From Sinomonas sp. P10A9 (lineage in GTDB: Bacteria; Actinomycetota; Actinomycetes; Actinomycetales; Micrococcaceae): a stretch of 64,000 nucleotides of DNA. How positions within the stretch are numbered: the first letter of the stretch is position 1; each line of letters begins with the position of its first letter. A program made the translations under genes and the position numbers. The DNA lies in assembly GCF_041022165.1 (NCBI RefSeq), contig NZ_CP163302.1, forward strand, positions 310,001-374,000. The letters are read 5' to 3'. Positions 1 through 13,200 of the stretch are shown one piece after another. The notes beneath the pieces are model-generated. The model was not told the DNA's origin. It searched no databases and saw only the letters and a program-made list of their open reading frames with translations.

Positions 1-3000
1 TCGGGGTTCACCTCTAGCGCGACCTCGGGTGCCACGAACAACTCGGGCGGCGTCGGAGCGGCCGGCTCGTTCGCCCTCACGCTCGTCAATGGCAAGACGC
101 TCGCCGAGATCCGCGGCACCGGCAACGCGCTCACCGGCACTCCGGCCGTGGCCCTCAAGGCCACAGGGAAGCACGTCAACTCTGCGACGGCCCAAGCGGC
201 ACAGAACGGCGGCGCCACCGGCATCGGAGCCTCGATCGCCCTCGGCATCATCGACTCGATCGTCGCGGCGCGGCTGGTCAAGGATGCCGTGCTCAGCGGA
301 GCCGGTGCCCTCAACCTCACAGCGACCGGAAGCGACGCGACCACTACAGGCGCGACAGGCGGCGCGGCGGGCGGATCGAACGCCTCGCTCATGGGCGTCG
401 TGGCCATCACGATCTCCAACATCCAGACGATCGCCTCGCTCCTGACAGGCCCCGCGATCACCCTCGCCGGCGCGCTGACCGGGTCGGCGACCCAGGCGGC
501 GTCGGCCATCACGACTGCGACCGGCAGCACGACCGCGGGTGCGGGCGCGACTCTGGCCGCAGGCATCAGCTTCGCGCTCACCGCGGCACAGCACAGTGTG
601 GACTCCTCGATCGGCCGGGCCACGACCGCTGGCGGGGACGTCGCGATGAGCGCCGACGGCACCTCGGCGACGTCCACGACGTCGACGGCCTCCGCGGCCG
701 GCGCTCAGGGCGGCACAACGAGCAGCCCGACGAGCACCGACTCCTCCGGAAAGAGCGCGAACCAGAAGGCCGACTCGCAGCTCGCGTTCGCCGGCGGCAA
801 GTCTGCCGGCGGCACCTCCTCCTCGACGACTCCCGCGGCAACCGACTCGAGCGGCAACAGCATCACCGTCGCCGCGGCGATCGCCTTCAACCTCGTGACC
901 TCCTCCTCGACCTCCGAGCTCGCCCCGGCCACGACCCTCTCGACCCCCGGCAAGGTGAGCTTCGCGTCCGCCAACACCACGACCGCCCAGGCCACGGCCG
1001 ACGGCTCGGCCTCCGGCGGCACAGGGCCGACGATCGGCGCGGCGATCGCGATCAACAAGGCCACGATCGTCAATGAGGCATCCACGGGCGCCGGCGCATC
1101 CGTCACGGCCACCGGCCTCACCCTCACTGCTGTGAACCATGCCGATGCCTCGGCGCCGAGCACGCCGCTCGCCCACAGCACGGGCGCCACGGCGAAGTCA
1201 GGCGCGAGCGGAGCGGGAAGCAACGTGGGCGTCGCGGGCTCGTTCGCCCTGAACATCGCCAACCTGTCCACCACCGCCGCCATACACGCGGCGACTGCGA
1301 CGCCGACCGATCCCCTCGGCGGAATCAGCCTCGGAGGTGCGGGCAACGCGGCGGCGACCGCCGGCTCCTCGTCCGCGAACGGCGCGTCTGCGACGGCCTC
1401 CCAGTCCACGGGCGGCAGCGGCGGAACCTTCGGCATGGGCGCATCCATCGGCCTGAACCTCGTTACGGACCAGGTTTTCGCGGGCGTCGACCGGCTCTCG
1501 CTCGGCACCCGCGGACCCCCACTGGCCGGAGTCAAGGACTTCACCATCCAGGCGACCAACAGCGATACGCTGACGACTGCGATCGAAGGTGGAGCAGGAG
1601 GAGCGAACATCTCGCTCGCCCCCGCCATAGCGATCTCACTCGCGAACGTATCGACCACCGCCGGAATCGGCGGAGCGGACCCCAGCCTCGGCACGACTGC
1701 CCTCGCCGGCACCGTCTCTGCCACCGCCGACCAGACCACCACGGTCACCACCACCGCCAAGGGCGCCGCGACCGCCGCGTCAGGCGGGACCCTCGCGCTG
1801 GGCATCGCGCTCGCCCTCGCCGTCGTCGATTCCTCGTCCTCGGCCCCGCTCGACCGCACGCTCTCCGCAGCGTCCGCGGCGTTCACGGCCCACCACACGG
1901 AGGCGACCACCACGACCGGCACGGCAAGCGCGGCCGGCGCCCAGGGCGAGAGCTCCGACACGTCGGGCAAGGACGTCAACGGCAAGGCGGACGCGGCCCT
2001 CGGCGACGCGAAGACCAAGCAGACCGCGAACGGCGGCAGGGCCACCTCGACGAGCGCGACCCCGAAGACGACCGTCGACAAGACCTCGGGCGGCTCGGGG
2101 AGCATCAGCGTCGCCGCCGCGATAGCCATCAGCGTGGTGGGGGTAAGCACGACGGCGCAGCTCGCCACGGGCATGACGCTCACCACGACGGGCGCCGCCG
2201 CGTTCGCCGCCGACACGAACGCTGACTCGGTCACCGAGGCCAAGGGCGATGCGATGTCGCCGTCGTCGGTCGGCATCGCTGCCGCCGTCGCGATCAACAA
2301 GGCAACGGTCACCACTCAGGCACTCGTCCCGGCAGGGGCTACAGTCAACGCGGGCTCACTCGCCCTGTCCGCGACCGAGCGCGTTGTGCCGGTCTCCGGC
2401 GGCGCCACGGACAGCGTCAACACGCTCTCCGCCAAGGCGACCTCGGGCGCGACCGCCGGCAGCGACATCGGCCTCGCCGGCTCGTTCGCTCTCAATCTGG
2501 TCAATGTCGTGACGCAGGCCCAGGTTCTCGGGACCGCCGCCCTCACAGTCAACGGCGCCGTTACCGGCGCCACGGGCGACGTGACCCTCACGGCCGGCCA
2601 GGCCACGGAGAACGCCGCCTCGGCCGCGGCGAAGACGGACAGCAGCGGCGGGGCCTCGGGCATCGGCGCGTCGATCGCACTGAACCTCATCAACGACGAC
2701 ACAACGGCAGGCATTGCCGCCGGTGCGGCTATCACCGGGGCGCACCAGCTCAACGGAACGGCGAACGGCAGCGACAAGGCCACGACGTCGTCCGCCGGTG
2801 GAGCTGCCGCGACCGGTTCGGGCACCCTCGCTCTGGCGGCTTCGCTGGCCCTCACGATCAGCAGCGTCTCGACGACGGCGTCCGTCGGCTCGGGTGCCGC
2901 GACGACCCTCAGCGCCGGAGCCGCCCTCCACGCCACGCAGACCGCAACGGTCACAGCCACAGCGAACGGCGCGGCACAGGGCGGCAAGACCCTCGCACTC

Positions 3001-6000
3001 GGGCTCTCGCTTGCCTTGACGATCGCGAACCACGCCGTGGACTCGTCCCTGAACCGGGGGCTGAGCGCGGGCGGGGACGTCACGTTCTGGGCTGAGGGCA
3101 CCTCGCAGGTCTCGGATTCCTCGACGGCCACTGCTGCCGGTGCGCAGGGGCAGGGCTCGACCGGGACGGACTCCTCGGGCAAGGACGTCAATGGAAAGGC
3201 CGACACGGCCTCGGGCACCGCTGCCGGGCTGCAGAACGCGAACAGCACCAAGACCACCGCCGCACCCACATCGCCCAAGGCGACCACGGACAAGGGCGGC
3301 TCCGGCGGGGGGTCCGGGACGATCTCGGTCGCCGCGGCGATCGCGGTGACGCTCTCGACGCACACGGTGACGTCCCAGATCGGTGCAGGCCTGACCCTGA
3401 GCACGACCGGGAAGGCCTCGTTTACCGCGGACGCGAACACGGACGCGAAGGCCGTCGCGGACGGCTCGGCTACATCCTCGTCCGGCATCGGGATCGGCGC
3501 GGCGGTCGCGATCAACCTGGCCAACGCCACGGTCCTCGCCGCCGTGCCAGCCAGTGCGACGGTGAACGCGGGCTCCCTCGTCCTCTCGGCGACCGAGCGG
3601 TCCGTGCCGGTCTCCGGCGGCGGTACCGACAGCGTCAACACGTTCGACGCCGAGGCGACCTCGGGCGCGACGGCGGGCTCGAGCATCGGCCTCGCGGGAT
3701 CTTTCGCGCTGAACCTGGCCAACGTCACGGTCAGCGCGCAGCTGTCCGGCACTGCCGTTCTGCCGACCACTGGCGACGCTGGCTTCACGGCCGGATCCGC
3801 AACGGAGAACACCGCCAAGGCGACCGCCGCGACCAACATCTCGGGCGGGACGCTGGGCCTCGGGGCGTCCGTGTCCCTGAACCTCATCAACGACACGGTG
3901 ACCGCGGGCCTCGCGGCGGGCTCGACGTTCACGGGCGGCCGCGCCGTCGTGATCACCGCCGTGAACAGCGACAAGGCGACCACGGCCGCTGAGGGCGGCG
4001 CCGCGGCGACCGGGCAGACCACGGCGTCCCTCGCGGCGTCCTTGGCTCTGACCATCAGCGAGGTATCGACGACGGCGAGCATCCTCTCGGGCCCGGCACT
4101 GAACCTCGCCGGCGGGATCACCGCGCACGCGGACCAGACCGCCACCGTCACCGGCAGCGCGAAGGGCGCGGCCACCGGCGGCAGCTCGCTTACGGTCGGC
4201 CTGGCGCTGGCCCTGACGATCGCCGACCACACCGTGGACTCCTCGCTGAACCGTCCGACGACGGCGGGCGGGGACGTCACGTTCTGGGCCGAGGGCACCT
4301 CGCAGGTCTCCGATTCCTCGACGGCCAGCGCTGCGGGCGCCGAGGGCCAGAGCTCGACCGGTACGGATTCCACAGGCAAGGACGTCAACGGCAAGGCGGA
4401 CACTTCGCTCGGCACGGGCAAGGGCCTCCAGTCCGCCAACAGCGGCGGGAAGACGACCTCGAGCTCGTCCACGCCGAAGGCGACGACGGACAAGGGCGGC
4501 TCCGGCGGCGGGTCCGGTTCGGTGTCGGTTGCGGCGGCGGTTGCGGTGACGCTCTCGACGCACACGGTAACGTCGCAGCTCAGCGCAGGCCTGACCCTGA
4601 CCACGACCGGTAAGGCGTCCTTCACCGCGGACGCGAACACGGACGCGAAGGCCGTGGCGGACGGCTCGGCGACCTCGACCGGCCTCGGGATCGGCGCGGC
4701 GGTCGCGATCAACCTGGCCAACGCCACGGTCCTCGCCGCCGTGCCCGCCGGTGCGACGGTGAACGCGGGCTCTCTCGTCCTCTCGGCGACCGAGCGGTCC
4801 GTGCCGATCTCAGGCGGCGGCACCGACAGCGTCAACACGTTCGACGCCGAGGCGACCTCGGGCGCGACGGCGGGCGGAAGCCTCGGCCTGGCGGGCTCGT
4901 TCGCGCTGAACCTCGTCAACGTGACGGTGGGCGCGCAGCTGACGGGCACCGCGGTCCTTCCGGCAGCCGGGGATTCGTCCTTCACCGCTGGTTCGTCGAC
5001 GGAGAACACCGCCAAGGCCACGGCGAAGACCACGGGCGGCACGACGGCCGGCCTCGGGGCCTCGGTGGCCCTGAACCTCATCAACGACGCGGTGGCCGCG
5101 GGCCTCGCGGCGGGCTCAACGCTCACGGGTGGCCGCGCCGTCGTGATCACCGCGGTGAACAGTGACAAGGCGACAACTACCGCGGAGGGCGGCGCCGCCG
5201 CGCCGTCCGGGTCGTCGCTGTCTCTGGCCGGTGCCCTCGCCCTGACCATCAGCGAGGTCTCCACGACGGCGAGCATCCTCTCCGGCCCGGCACTGAACCT
5301 CGCCGGCGGGATCACCGCGCACGCGGACCAGACCGCGACCGTCACCGGCAGCGCCAAGGGCGCGGCCACCGGCGGCACCGTGGTCCTGGGACTCTCCCTC
5401 GCCCTGGCGATCGCCGACCACACCGTGGACTCCTCCCTCTACCGGAACACCACTGCCGGTGGCAGCGTCTCGTTCGCCGCGGACGGGACGTCCCAGGTGT
5501 CCTCCTCCGCGACAGCCAGCGCGGTCGGTGTCGAGGGGCAGTCGTCGACCTCGTCCGGGTCGACGGATTCCTCGGGCAAGGACGTCAACGGCAAGGCCGA
5601 CACCTCGCTCGGCACGGCCAAGGGCCTCCAGTCCGCCAACAGCGGCGGGAAGACGACGTCGTCGTCCTCGACCCCGAGCACCAAGCAGGACTCTGGCGGT
5701 TCCAACGTGACGGTCGCTGCCGCCGTCGCGATCAACCTCGTGACGTCCACGACGACGGCGCTGCTCGCCCCGGGCGTTTCCCTCACCGTGAACAACGGGG
5801 GCACCGCGAGCTTTACGACCACGAACAACACCGACGCCTCCGCCACCGCCGACGGCTCGGCCAGCAACAGCTCGAGCGTGGGCATCGGGGCCGCGGTCGC
5901 GATCAACCTGGTGAAGGTCCGCAACGAGGCGAGCATCGGCGTCGGCTCCCAGCTCTCGGCCGCTGGCCTCACCCTCAGCGCGACGATGCGGACCCTCGGG

Positions 6001-7240
6001 TCTGGTCCGACCGCCGACACTCAGCACACGTTCACGGCCAGCGCCACGGCTGGCGCCGCGAACACGAGCGGAACGCTCGGGCTTGCCGGCGCTCTCGCGC
6101 TCAACGTCGTCAACCTCACGACCCTCGCCACCGTCCACGCCGACCCGACCACCACGCTCCCCGCAGGGCCGGCCGGCAATGTCGCCCTCGCCGGCGGCGC
6201 GGCGGGCATGACCGCCGGATCGAGCTCGAACAGCACCACGAAGGCCTCGGCGAAGCAGTCCGGCTCCGGCACGGTCGGCATCGGAGCGTCCGTGGGCATC
6301 AACCTCGTCAACGACACCGTGTACGCGGGCATCGACCAGGTCGCCGACCCGACCCGCGGGCCCCCGCTCACCGGCGCCGGAAGCGTCACGATCACCGCTA
6401 CGACCACCAGCGTGATCGACAACGAGGTCGATGCGGGCGGCAAGGGCGGCAGCGTGACCGTCACCCCCGCGATCGCCGTGACCATCGCGACGCTGCGCAC
6501 GAGCGCTTCCCTGGGCGCCAGCGCGAGCACTCTCACCGCCAGCGGCGCCGTCGCTGCCACCGCGACACAGAATGCCACCACCACGACCATCGCCAAGGGC
6601 GACACGACCGTCGGCTCCTCCGCCGGGTTCGGCATCTCCCTCGCACTCGCCATCGTTGACGACGGCGTCGACTCGGGCACCGCGCGCAGCGTCACTGCGA
6701 CCGGCGGCGCGGTCTCCTTCCAGGCCTTCGGGACCTCCGTCACCACGACGAGCGCCGAAGCGGCCGCCGAGGGCGCCGAGGGCCAGACGACCTCCTCCGC
6801 GAGCGGCAAGGACTCCTCCGGCACGGACGTCAACGGCAAGGCCGACTCGAAGCTCGGCGCAGCCAAGCAGACGCAGTCCGACAACAGCGGCGGCAAGACC
6901 ACCGGGACGTCGTCGACTCCGAAGGCCGCGAGCAACGACAACGGCGGAGCCTCGGTCTCCGTAGCGGCCGCAGTGGCCATCAACGTGGTCACGACCTCCT
7001 CCAGTGCCTGGTTCGCCAACGGCGTCGCGATCTCCTCCGGCGCAGTGGTGACGCTCAAGGCCACCGCGGACACCGACGCCCGCGCGAGCGCCCGCGGCGA
7101 CACAACGGCCGACGCGAGCGTCGGCATCGGGGCCGGCGTCTCGGTCAACAAGGTGGACATCACCAACACCGCCCTCACCGGCACGGCGACGATCACGGGC
7201 ACAGGCCTGGTCCTCTCGGCTGGTATGTCCAGCGGCGGCG
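1..7240 (+). repeat. Tandem ~1.2-kb coding repeats of the giant protein
   Basis: A landmark 'SSGKDVNGKAD' or a variant recurs at about 751, 1969, 3181, 4378, 5578 and 6823, spaced 1,191-1,245 bp (about 400 residues). A second landmark, 'GGDVTFWAEGTSQVS' or a variant, begins units near 628, 1861, 3061, 4258, 5449 and 6688. The units at 3061-4257, 4258-5448 and 5449-6687 are closest to one another: long stretches match at the nucleotide level, for example around 4111-4180 against 5311-5380. Outer units have diverged more. The array is in frame, so copy number can change without breaking the reading frame. It extends left beyond the window. Confidence 0.88.
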
Positions 7241-10200
7241 CGGGCGACGTCCTGCGGGTCTGGAACGCCGCCGACGGCGCGTGGAAGACCATCGACTCCG
7301 GCAAGCAGCTCCCCGGCCCGTCGGACGGCGACCTCGCCGCGGCGAAGGCCTCGACGAGCTCGAACAACGCGGGCATCTACAAGTACGACGGCGCCAACGC
7401 CAAGTGGGTCCTCCAGACCGACGCCGGGTCCTCGATCGCCTCCGGGGCCACGTTCCCGGCGAGCCCGGCCGCGAGCCAGCTCTTCGTGCTGGCGGCGCCC
7501 AAGGACGGCCACCCGACGGGCAGCGTGTGGCAGTGGAACGGCAGCGCGTGGGTGTTCGTGACCAAGGACGCCTACGACGACTTCGACTCGCTGCCGGCCG
7601 ACAAGATCGAGAAGGACACGCTCTTCCAGCTCACGGCTCAGGACGGCGCGAACGCCCCCGGCATCTACAAGCGCACAGCCACCCACACGTGGACCGTCAC
7701 GACGATCACCGTGACCGACGGCGACCACCTCCCCGCGGCCCCGACGGATGGCCAGGTCTTCCGCCTCTGGGAGCACGAGGTCACCGCCACCGCATACGCG
7801 GGCGTCGGCAAGGCGACATCGGTCGGCGTCGCGGGCGCCCTCGCGATCAACATCGTCTCCGAGCACACCGCCGCACTGCTGCAGACGGGCGCCTCCGCGA
7901 CGCTGACCACCGCGGACGATTCGATCACGGCGCTGGCGAACTCCTACGACCTCGCCAAGGCCACCTCCAAGGCCGAGGTCGGCTCCGCGACGGGCGTAGG
8001 CGCGTCCGTGGCCCTCACGGTCCTGCCCGACAACACGGTCCGGGCCGGCGCACAGGACGGCGCGACCCTCACCGGCGGAACGTCCCTCACGATCGACGCG
8101 ATGGGCTTCCGCGAACTGCCCACGACCGCCGAGGGAGGCACCTCGGGCGGCACCGCGGTGACCCCCGTCGTCGCCCTTGTCGTGAGCGTCGGCGACACGG
8201 TCGAGGCCCGCCTCGGCACCCCGGCGTCCAGCGGGCCCGGCTACACGGCCTCGGCCGGCGGCAGCGGCGCCGTCGTCGTCCACGCGACCCACGTGAACCG
8301 GATCATGACCGAGGGCAACGCCGAGGCCGCCGGCAAGAGCACCGCCGTGGGCATCGACGTGTCCGTCAACGCGGTGGTCAGCTGGAGCACGACGGCGACT
8401 ATCGCCAGGAATGTCACCGCGGCCTCCGTGGACGTGCTCGCCTCCTCGGAGATGACCAGCGAGGCGAAGTCTGTTGCGAGCGCGAAGGGCTCGAGCGACT
8501 CCGAGAGCCAGAGCGGCGACTCGAAGGCCAACGAGCAGGCCAATGGCAGTAACCCGAACACGCAGTCGACCAAGTCTTCGACGGCGGGCATGCCCTCGTC
8601 CTCGGGCGGCACGAGCGGTTCCAATGGCGCCACGGGTGCGAACAGCCAGTCCGGCTCGAACTCCGGCAGCTCGGGCGGCGGCACCGGAGTCGCGGCGGCG
8701 ATCGGCGTCAACTGGGTCATGGCGACGACCACGGGCAGCATCGCCCCGAACGTCACCGTCACCGCGACCATGGGGGCCGTGAGCGTCCAGGGCCTCATGC
8801 TGGCCGAGGCCACGGCGCGCGGCACAGGCAGTGCGATCGACCTGCAGAAGGACACCGGCGTCGGCGCCGCGATCGGCCTCAACGTCCAGATCCTCACCAC
8901 GACGGCGTCGATCGGAGCCGGCGCCCACGTCACCGGTCAGACGGGCGTGACCGTCGTGGCAGGGACGCCTGGCGCGGGGACGTCGGGAGCGAAGCACAAC
9001 ACCTTCGTCATCTGGGGCATCTCCGCCGGCGCCGGCAACAACACCGCGGGCGTCGCGGCGTCGGCCGCCGTCCAGATCCTCCTGCTGACCACGACGGCGT
9101 CGGTCGGCGTGGGTGCCGCGCTCTCCGCACCGGCTGGCGGCATCACCGTCTCCGCGGCGGACGCGATCATCTACCAGAACATCGCCCTCTCGGGCGGGTT
9201 CTCGAAGGGCAACGGCACCGCGATCGGCGGCGCAATCGCCGTGAACTACTTCGAGATCACGACCAAGGCGTTCGTCGATTCGACGTCCGGGACGACGTCG
9301 TCCCTCGACGCCTCCGGCTCCATCTCGGTGACCGCGTCGGCGAGCCTGGCCGGCCAGGAGCCCGAGACGCCGCTCAAGGGCAAGATCACCCTCCCGTCTG
9401 TCACGAACGTCGCGGCCGGCGGCGGCGCCAGCAGCGGCGGCGCGGCGGTGTCCGGTTCCTTCATCATCCAGATTTTCTCGATCGACACGCAGGCCTACCT
9501 CGGGGCCGGAACGAAGGTCAACCAGACGATTGGCCTCGGCGGTTCCGGTCAGACGCTCACGGTCAAGGCTACGAGCGGCCTGACGCTCATCGACTTCGCC
9601 GGCGCACTCTCGCTGTCGAAGAGCTCCGCGGCCGTGGGGCTGACCGTCATCGTGGACGTGTTCAACATCAACGTCCTCGCGAAGGTCGGCGACGGCGCGC
9701 TCGTCACCGCGGGCGGGTCGGTCACCGTGGACGCCGAGTCGGTCGAGTCGATGACCCAGGTCTCCGTGGCCGGCGGGGCATCCGCCAGTTCCGCCGCAGT
9801 CTCCGGCGCGGTCGTCGTCGTCGTGCTCAACCAGGGCGGCTCGAACCCCAAGGTGGCCGCGGCCATCGGGTCCAGCGCTTCCGTGACCGGTCAGGGCGGC
9901 GTCGCCGTCACGGCGTCGAAGACCGGGACCGTGAACCTCGCTGCCGGCAACATCGCGATCGGCGGTGGCTCCGCCGGCGTCGGCGCCTCTGCGGTGGTCG
10001 TGGTGCGCGACTCGACCGTCGAGGCATCCATCGGTGCCAGCACCACGGTCCACGCGGGCGCCGCGGGCCTGCTCGTCTCGGCGACCCAGGACGCGGACTA
10101 CCTCTACCTCGCCGTGGGCGGCGCGGGCGGCAACTCGGCCGGCGTGGCGGGCTCCGTCGTCGTCAACGTCACGAGCGACACGACCAAGGCTCACATCGAT

Positions 10201-13200
10201 GCCACCTCGACCGTCACACTGGGCACGTCGACTGCCGTGTATGCGAAGGACACGACCACGATCCTGAGCCTGGCAGGAGTGCTGACCGTGGGCGGCACAG
10301 CCGGCGTCGGCGTGGGCGTCGACGTAGAGGTGCTCACCAAGGACACCGAGGCCTGGATCGGCCATGGAACGACGATCGCCGGCTCGGGCAACCTGAGTGT
10401 CGACGCGGTCTCGAGCGAGAAGCTCACGTCCATCTCCGTGGGCGGCGGCTTCGCAGGTACGGCGGCCGTCAATGTCAATGCGGCCGTGCCTGCCGTCACG
10501 GTGACCACAAAGGCGTACCTCGAAGACGGGGCATCCTCGGTCGACGGGGTCACCGCCACGATGGGCGGCACGGCGCGTGTGAGTGCGAACGAGTCGCTCA
10601 GCCTCAACGTGATCGCGGGCAACATCTCCGCGGCCGGCACCGCCGCGGTCGGTGCGGCCGTCGCCGTGCCTGTGGTGTTCAAGGAGACGCACGCGTGGAT
10701 CGGCAACTACGCGAAGGTCAGCGGCGCAGGCGCGACAGGGCTCGATGTCGCGAGCGGCTCCTACACCGTCACGCCGCACGATCCGCGATTCTCCCAGGCC
10801 GATGTGGTCGGTGCGGTCATCCATGTCGACAGCCACGGGTTCGCGGACGGCGACCAGGTCCAGTACGACGCCGGGTACGGCACCCCGTTCGCGCAGCTCG
10901 TCCAAGGCGGCCAGTACTACGTCAAGGTGACCGACCCGAACCACTTCGAACTGTTCGCCGCCGCAGACCTGAGCGGGTCGCCGATCGCGCTCACGGGTGG
11001 GACGGGCGAGAGCCACCGCCTGTTCAAGACCTCCGAGGCGAACGTCACCCAGGACAAGACGCCGCGGTTCAACCCGGACAACGCTGTGGACCTGGTCGGC
11101 AACCGCATCAGGCTGCCCTATGCCCTCGGCACGATCAGCAACAATGATGCGGTCGTCTACAGCTCGGGCGGCGGCACCCCGATCGGCGGGCTGGTCGACG
11201 GCGGAACCTACTACTACAAGGACCTCGGAAGCGGCTGGTTCCAGCTCCTCGACAAGCCCTCAGACAAGGGCGGGACGGTTATCACCCTCGGTGCAGGCTG
11301 GACCGGCAGGTCCCACAGCCTGGTGAGGCAGGGCGACGCCCCCGCTGGCGACGCGACCGCGATGGGCCCGCGCGACATCTCGCAGGGCACGACGCCGGGC
11401 TTCCGCGGCGTCGCGGTGACCGCCACCAACTCCGACAGCATCGGAGCCTTCGGCATCGGCCTCGGATTCGCCGGCACTGCAGCTGTCACGCTCGCCGGGT
11501 CGGTCGCAGTCGTCACCGTGCACACGTCCGCACACATCGGCGCGAACGCGCAGGTCAACTGCGGTGCCACCTGCGCCTCCAACGTCGCCGGCGCTGACGC
11601 GGGCCAGTCCGTCCAGGTCTCCGCAGCCAACCAGTTCTACCAGCTCGGCATCGCCGCCACGGTGGCGATCGGCGGCACGGCGGGCGTCTCGATCCCGGTC
11701 GCGGTCCGCGTCGTCAGACTCGACACCTTCGCATACATCGGCACCGGCACTGCGGTCAACGCACGGAACACGATTGCCGTCACTGCAGACGGTAAGGACA
11801 CGGTGCTCTCGTTCGCCGTCGGCGCGGGCGGCGGCACGGTCGGCGTGGCAGGCACCGTTGCGGTCACGGTGCTGACCGTCCACACCTTCGCATGCACCGG
11901 AACCCCCGGGGGGCCGGACCCGTTCGCCTGCACGGGCAACGGGGCGGCCCTCGCCGCGGGCAACAATGTGGTCGTCGCCGCGAACGACTCGACAAAGCTC
12001 CTCCTCATCACCGTCGCCCTCGCAGGTGGATACGTAGGCATTGGCGCGGCTGTGGGCGTCGCGACCCTCGACAAGCAGGTGCGGGCCTACCTCGGAGCGG
12101 GCAGCGTGGTCGACGCGTTGGCCCAGGGCACCCCGGTGCCCGGCGTTCCGAACGGCACGCTCGGCGGATCGCAGTCCTTCTCCGGCGTCATCGTCCACGC
12201 GGGCTCGAGTGAGAACGTCTTCGGTCTCGTCCCGGCGATCGGCGGCGGGTTCGTCGGCGTGGCCGGCGGAGTCCAGGTCACCCTCCTGACGACCTCGACT
12301 GTTGCCTCCGTCGGTGGGTACAGCCAGATCAACACCGCTCCGGGCGCGTCGGCTTCGCAGGGTGTGAGCGTCACGGCGACGGACGACTTCAAGTCGCTCA
12401 CCATCGCCGGCGGCGCTGCCGGCGGATTCGTCGGAGTGTCCGGCGGTGTCGACATCGGCACAGCCAACAGCTCGGTCCTGGCCCACATCGACGGTCCGTC
12501 GACCGTCAAGGCCATGGGAAGCGTGGAGGTCTACGCGCTCTCGACCAAGGAGGTCAGCACGTTCGCTGTGAGCCTGAGCATCGGCGCGGTCGGCGTCGCT
12601 GCGTCGGTGTCCGTCTGGAGCATCGGCACAACCCCGGTCACGGCCTACCAGGACAGCAACGGCGGCAACAACCGCGGACCATGGGACGGCACGAAGTCCT
12701 ACGCGAAGGGCGACGTGGTCACCTTCGGCACCAACCAGTACACGGCCACCGACGACATCTCTGCGGGCGGCAGCAACCCGACGATCGACACAGCCCACTG
12801 GCGTGGCCCGTCCAATGCGACGAGCGGCGACGCCGGCAACAGCGTCACATCAGCGGGCAGCACGGCCCAGGGCGGCGGCGCGGGCGGCTTCCAGAACCAC
12901 ACGCTCGACGGCACGACAGCGGGCTCCGCGAACGCGTGGAGCAGCGCCGTGAACTACAACAGCGGTCAGCTCGTCAGCTACAACGGCAGCACCTACTCGG
13001 CCACCGCGGACATCGCGTCCGGCGGACTCGATCCCGCCCACAACGCTGCATGGCGCCTCAACGCTGGCACGGAGTCGTCCACGAACGCACGCCTGTCCGC
13101 GCGGCTCTCCGCCGCGAACGCCAAGATCGCCGCCGCAGCACCCACCACGAACCTCGGCACTGCGGCCCTGAGCACCTCCCCAACCGGCGGCACCGCCGCG

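Noticed and set aside
705..5423. Minus-strand frames of 536, 1,035 and 735 codons with Ala/Val/Pro-rich translations
   Set aside because: They mirror the tandem repeats exactly, repeat with the same period, and have no ribosome sites.
5116..11016. Minus-strand open frame of 1,966 codons antisense to the giant gene
   Set aside because: It is rich in Arg, Gly, Asp and His, shows no domain, and exists because repeated high-GC codons leave few stops on the opposite strand. Many such shadows overlie the giant gene.
11550..11600. Possible type I secretion or zinc-binding motif from the first Cys pair
   Set aside because: The spacing 'CGATC' with only two Cys and no His or further Cys nearby does not match a known metal site.
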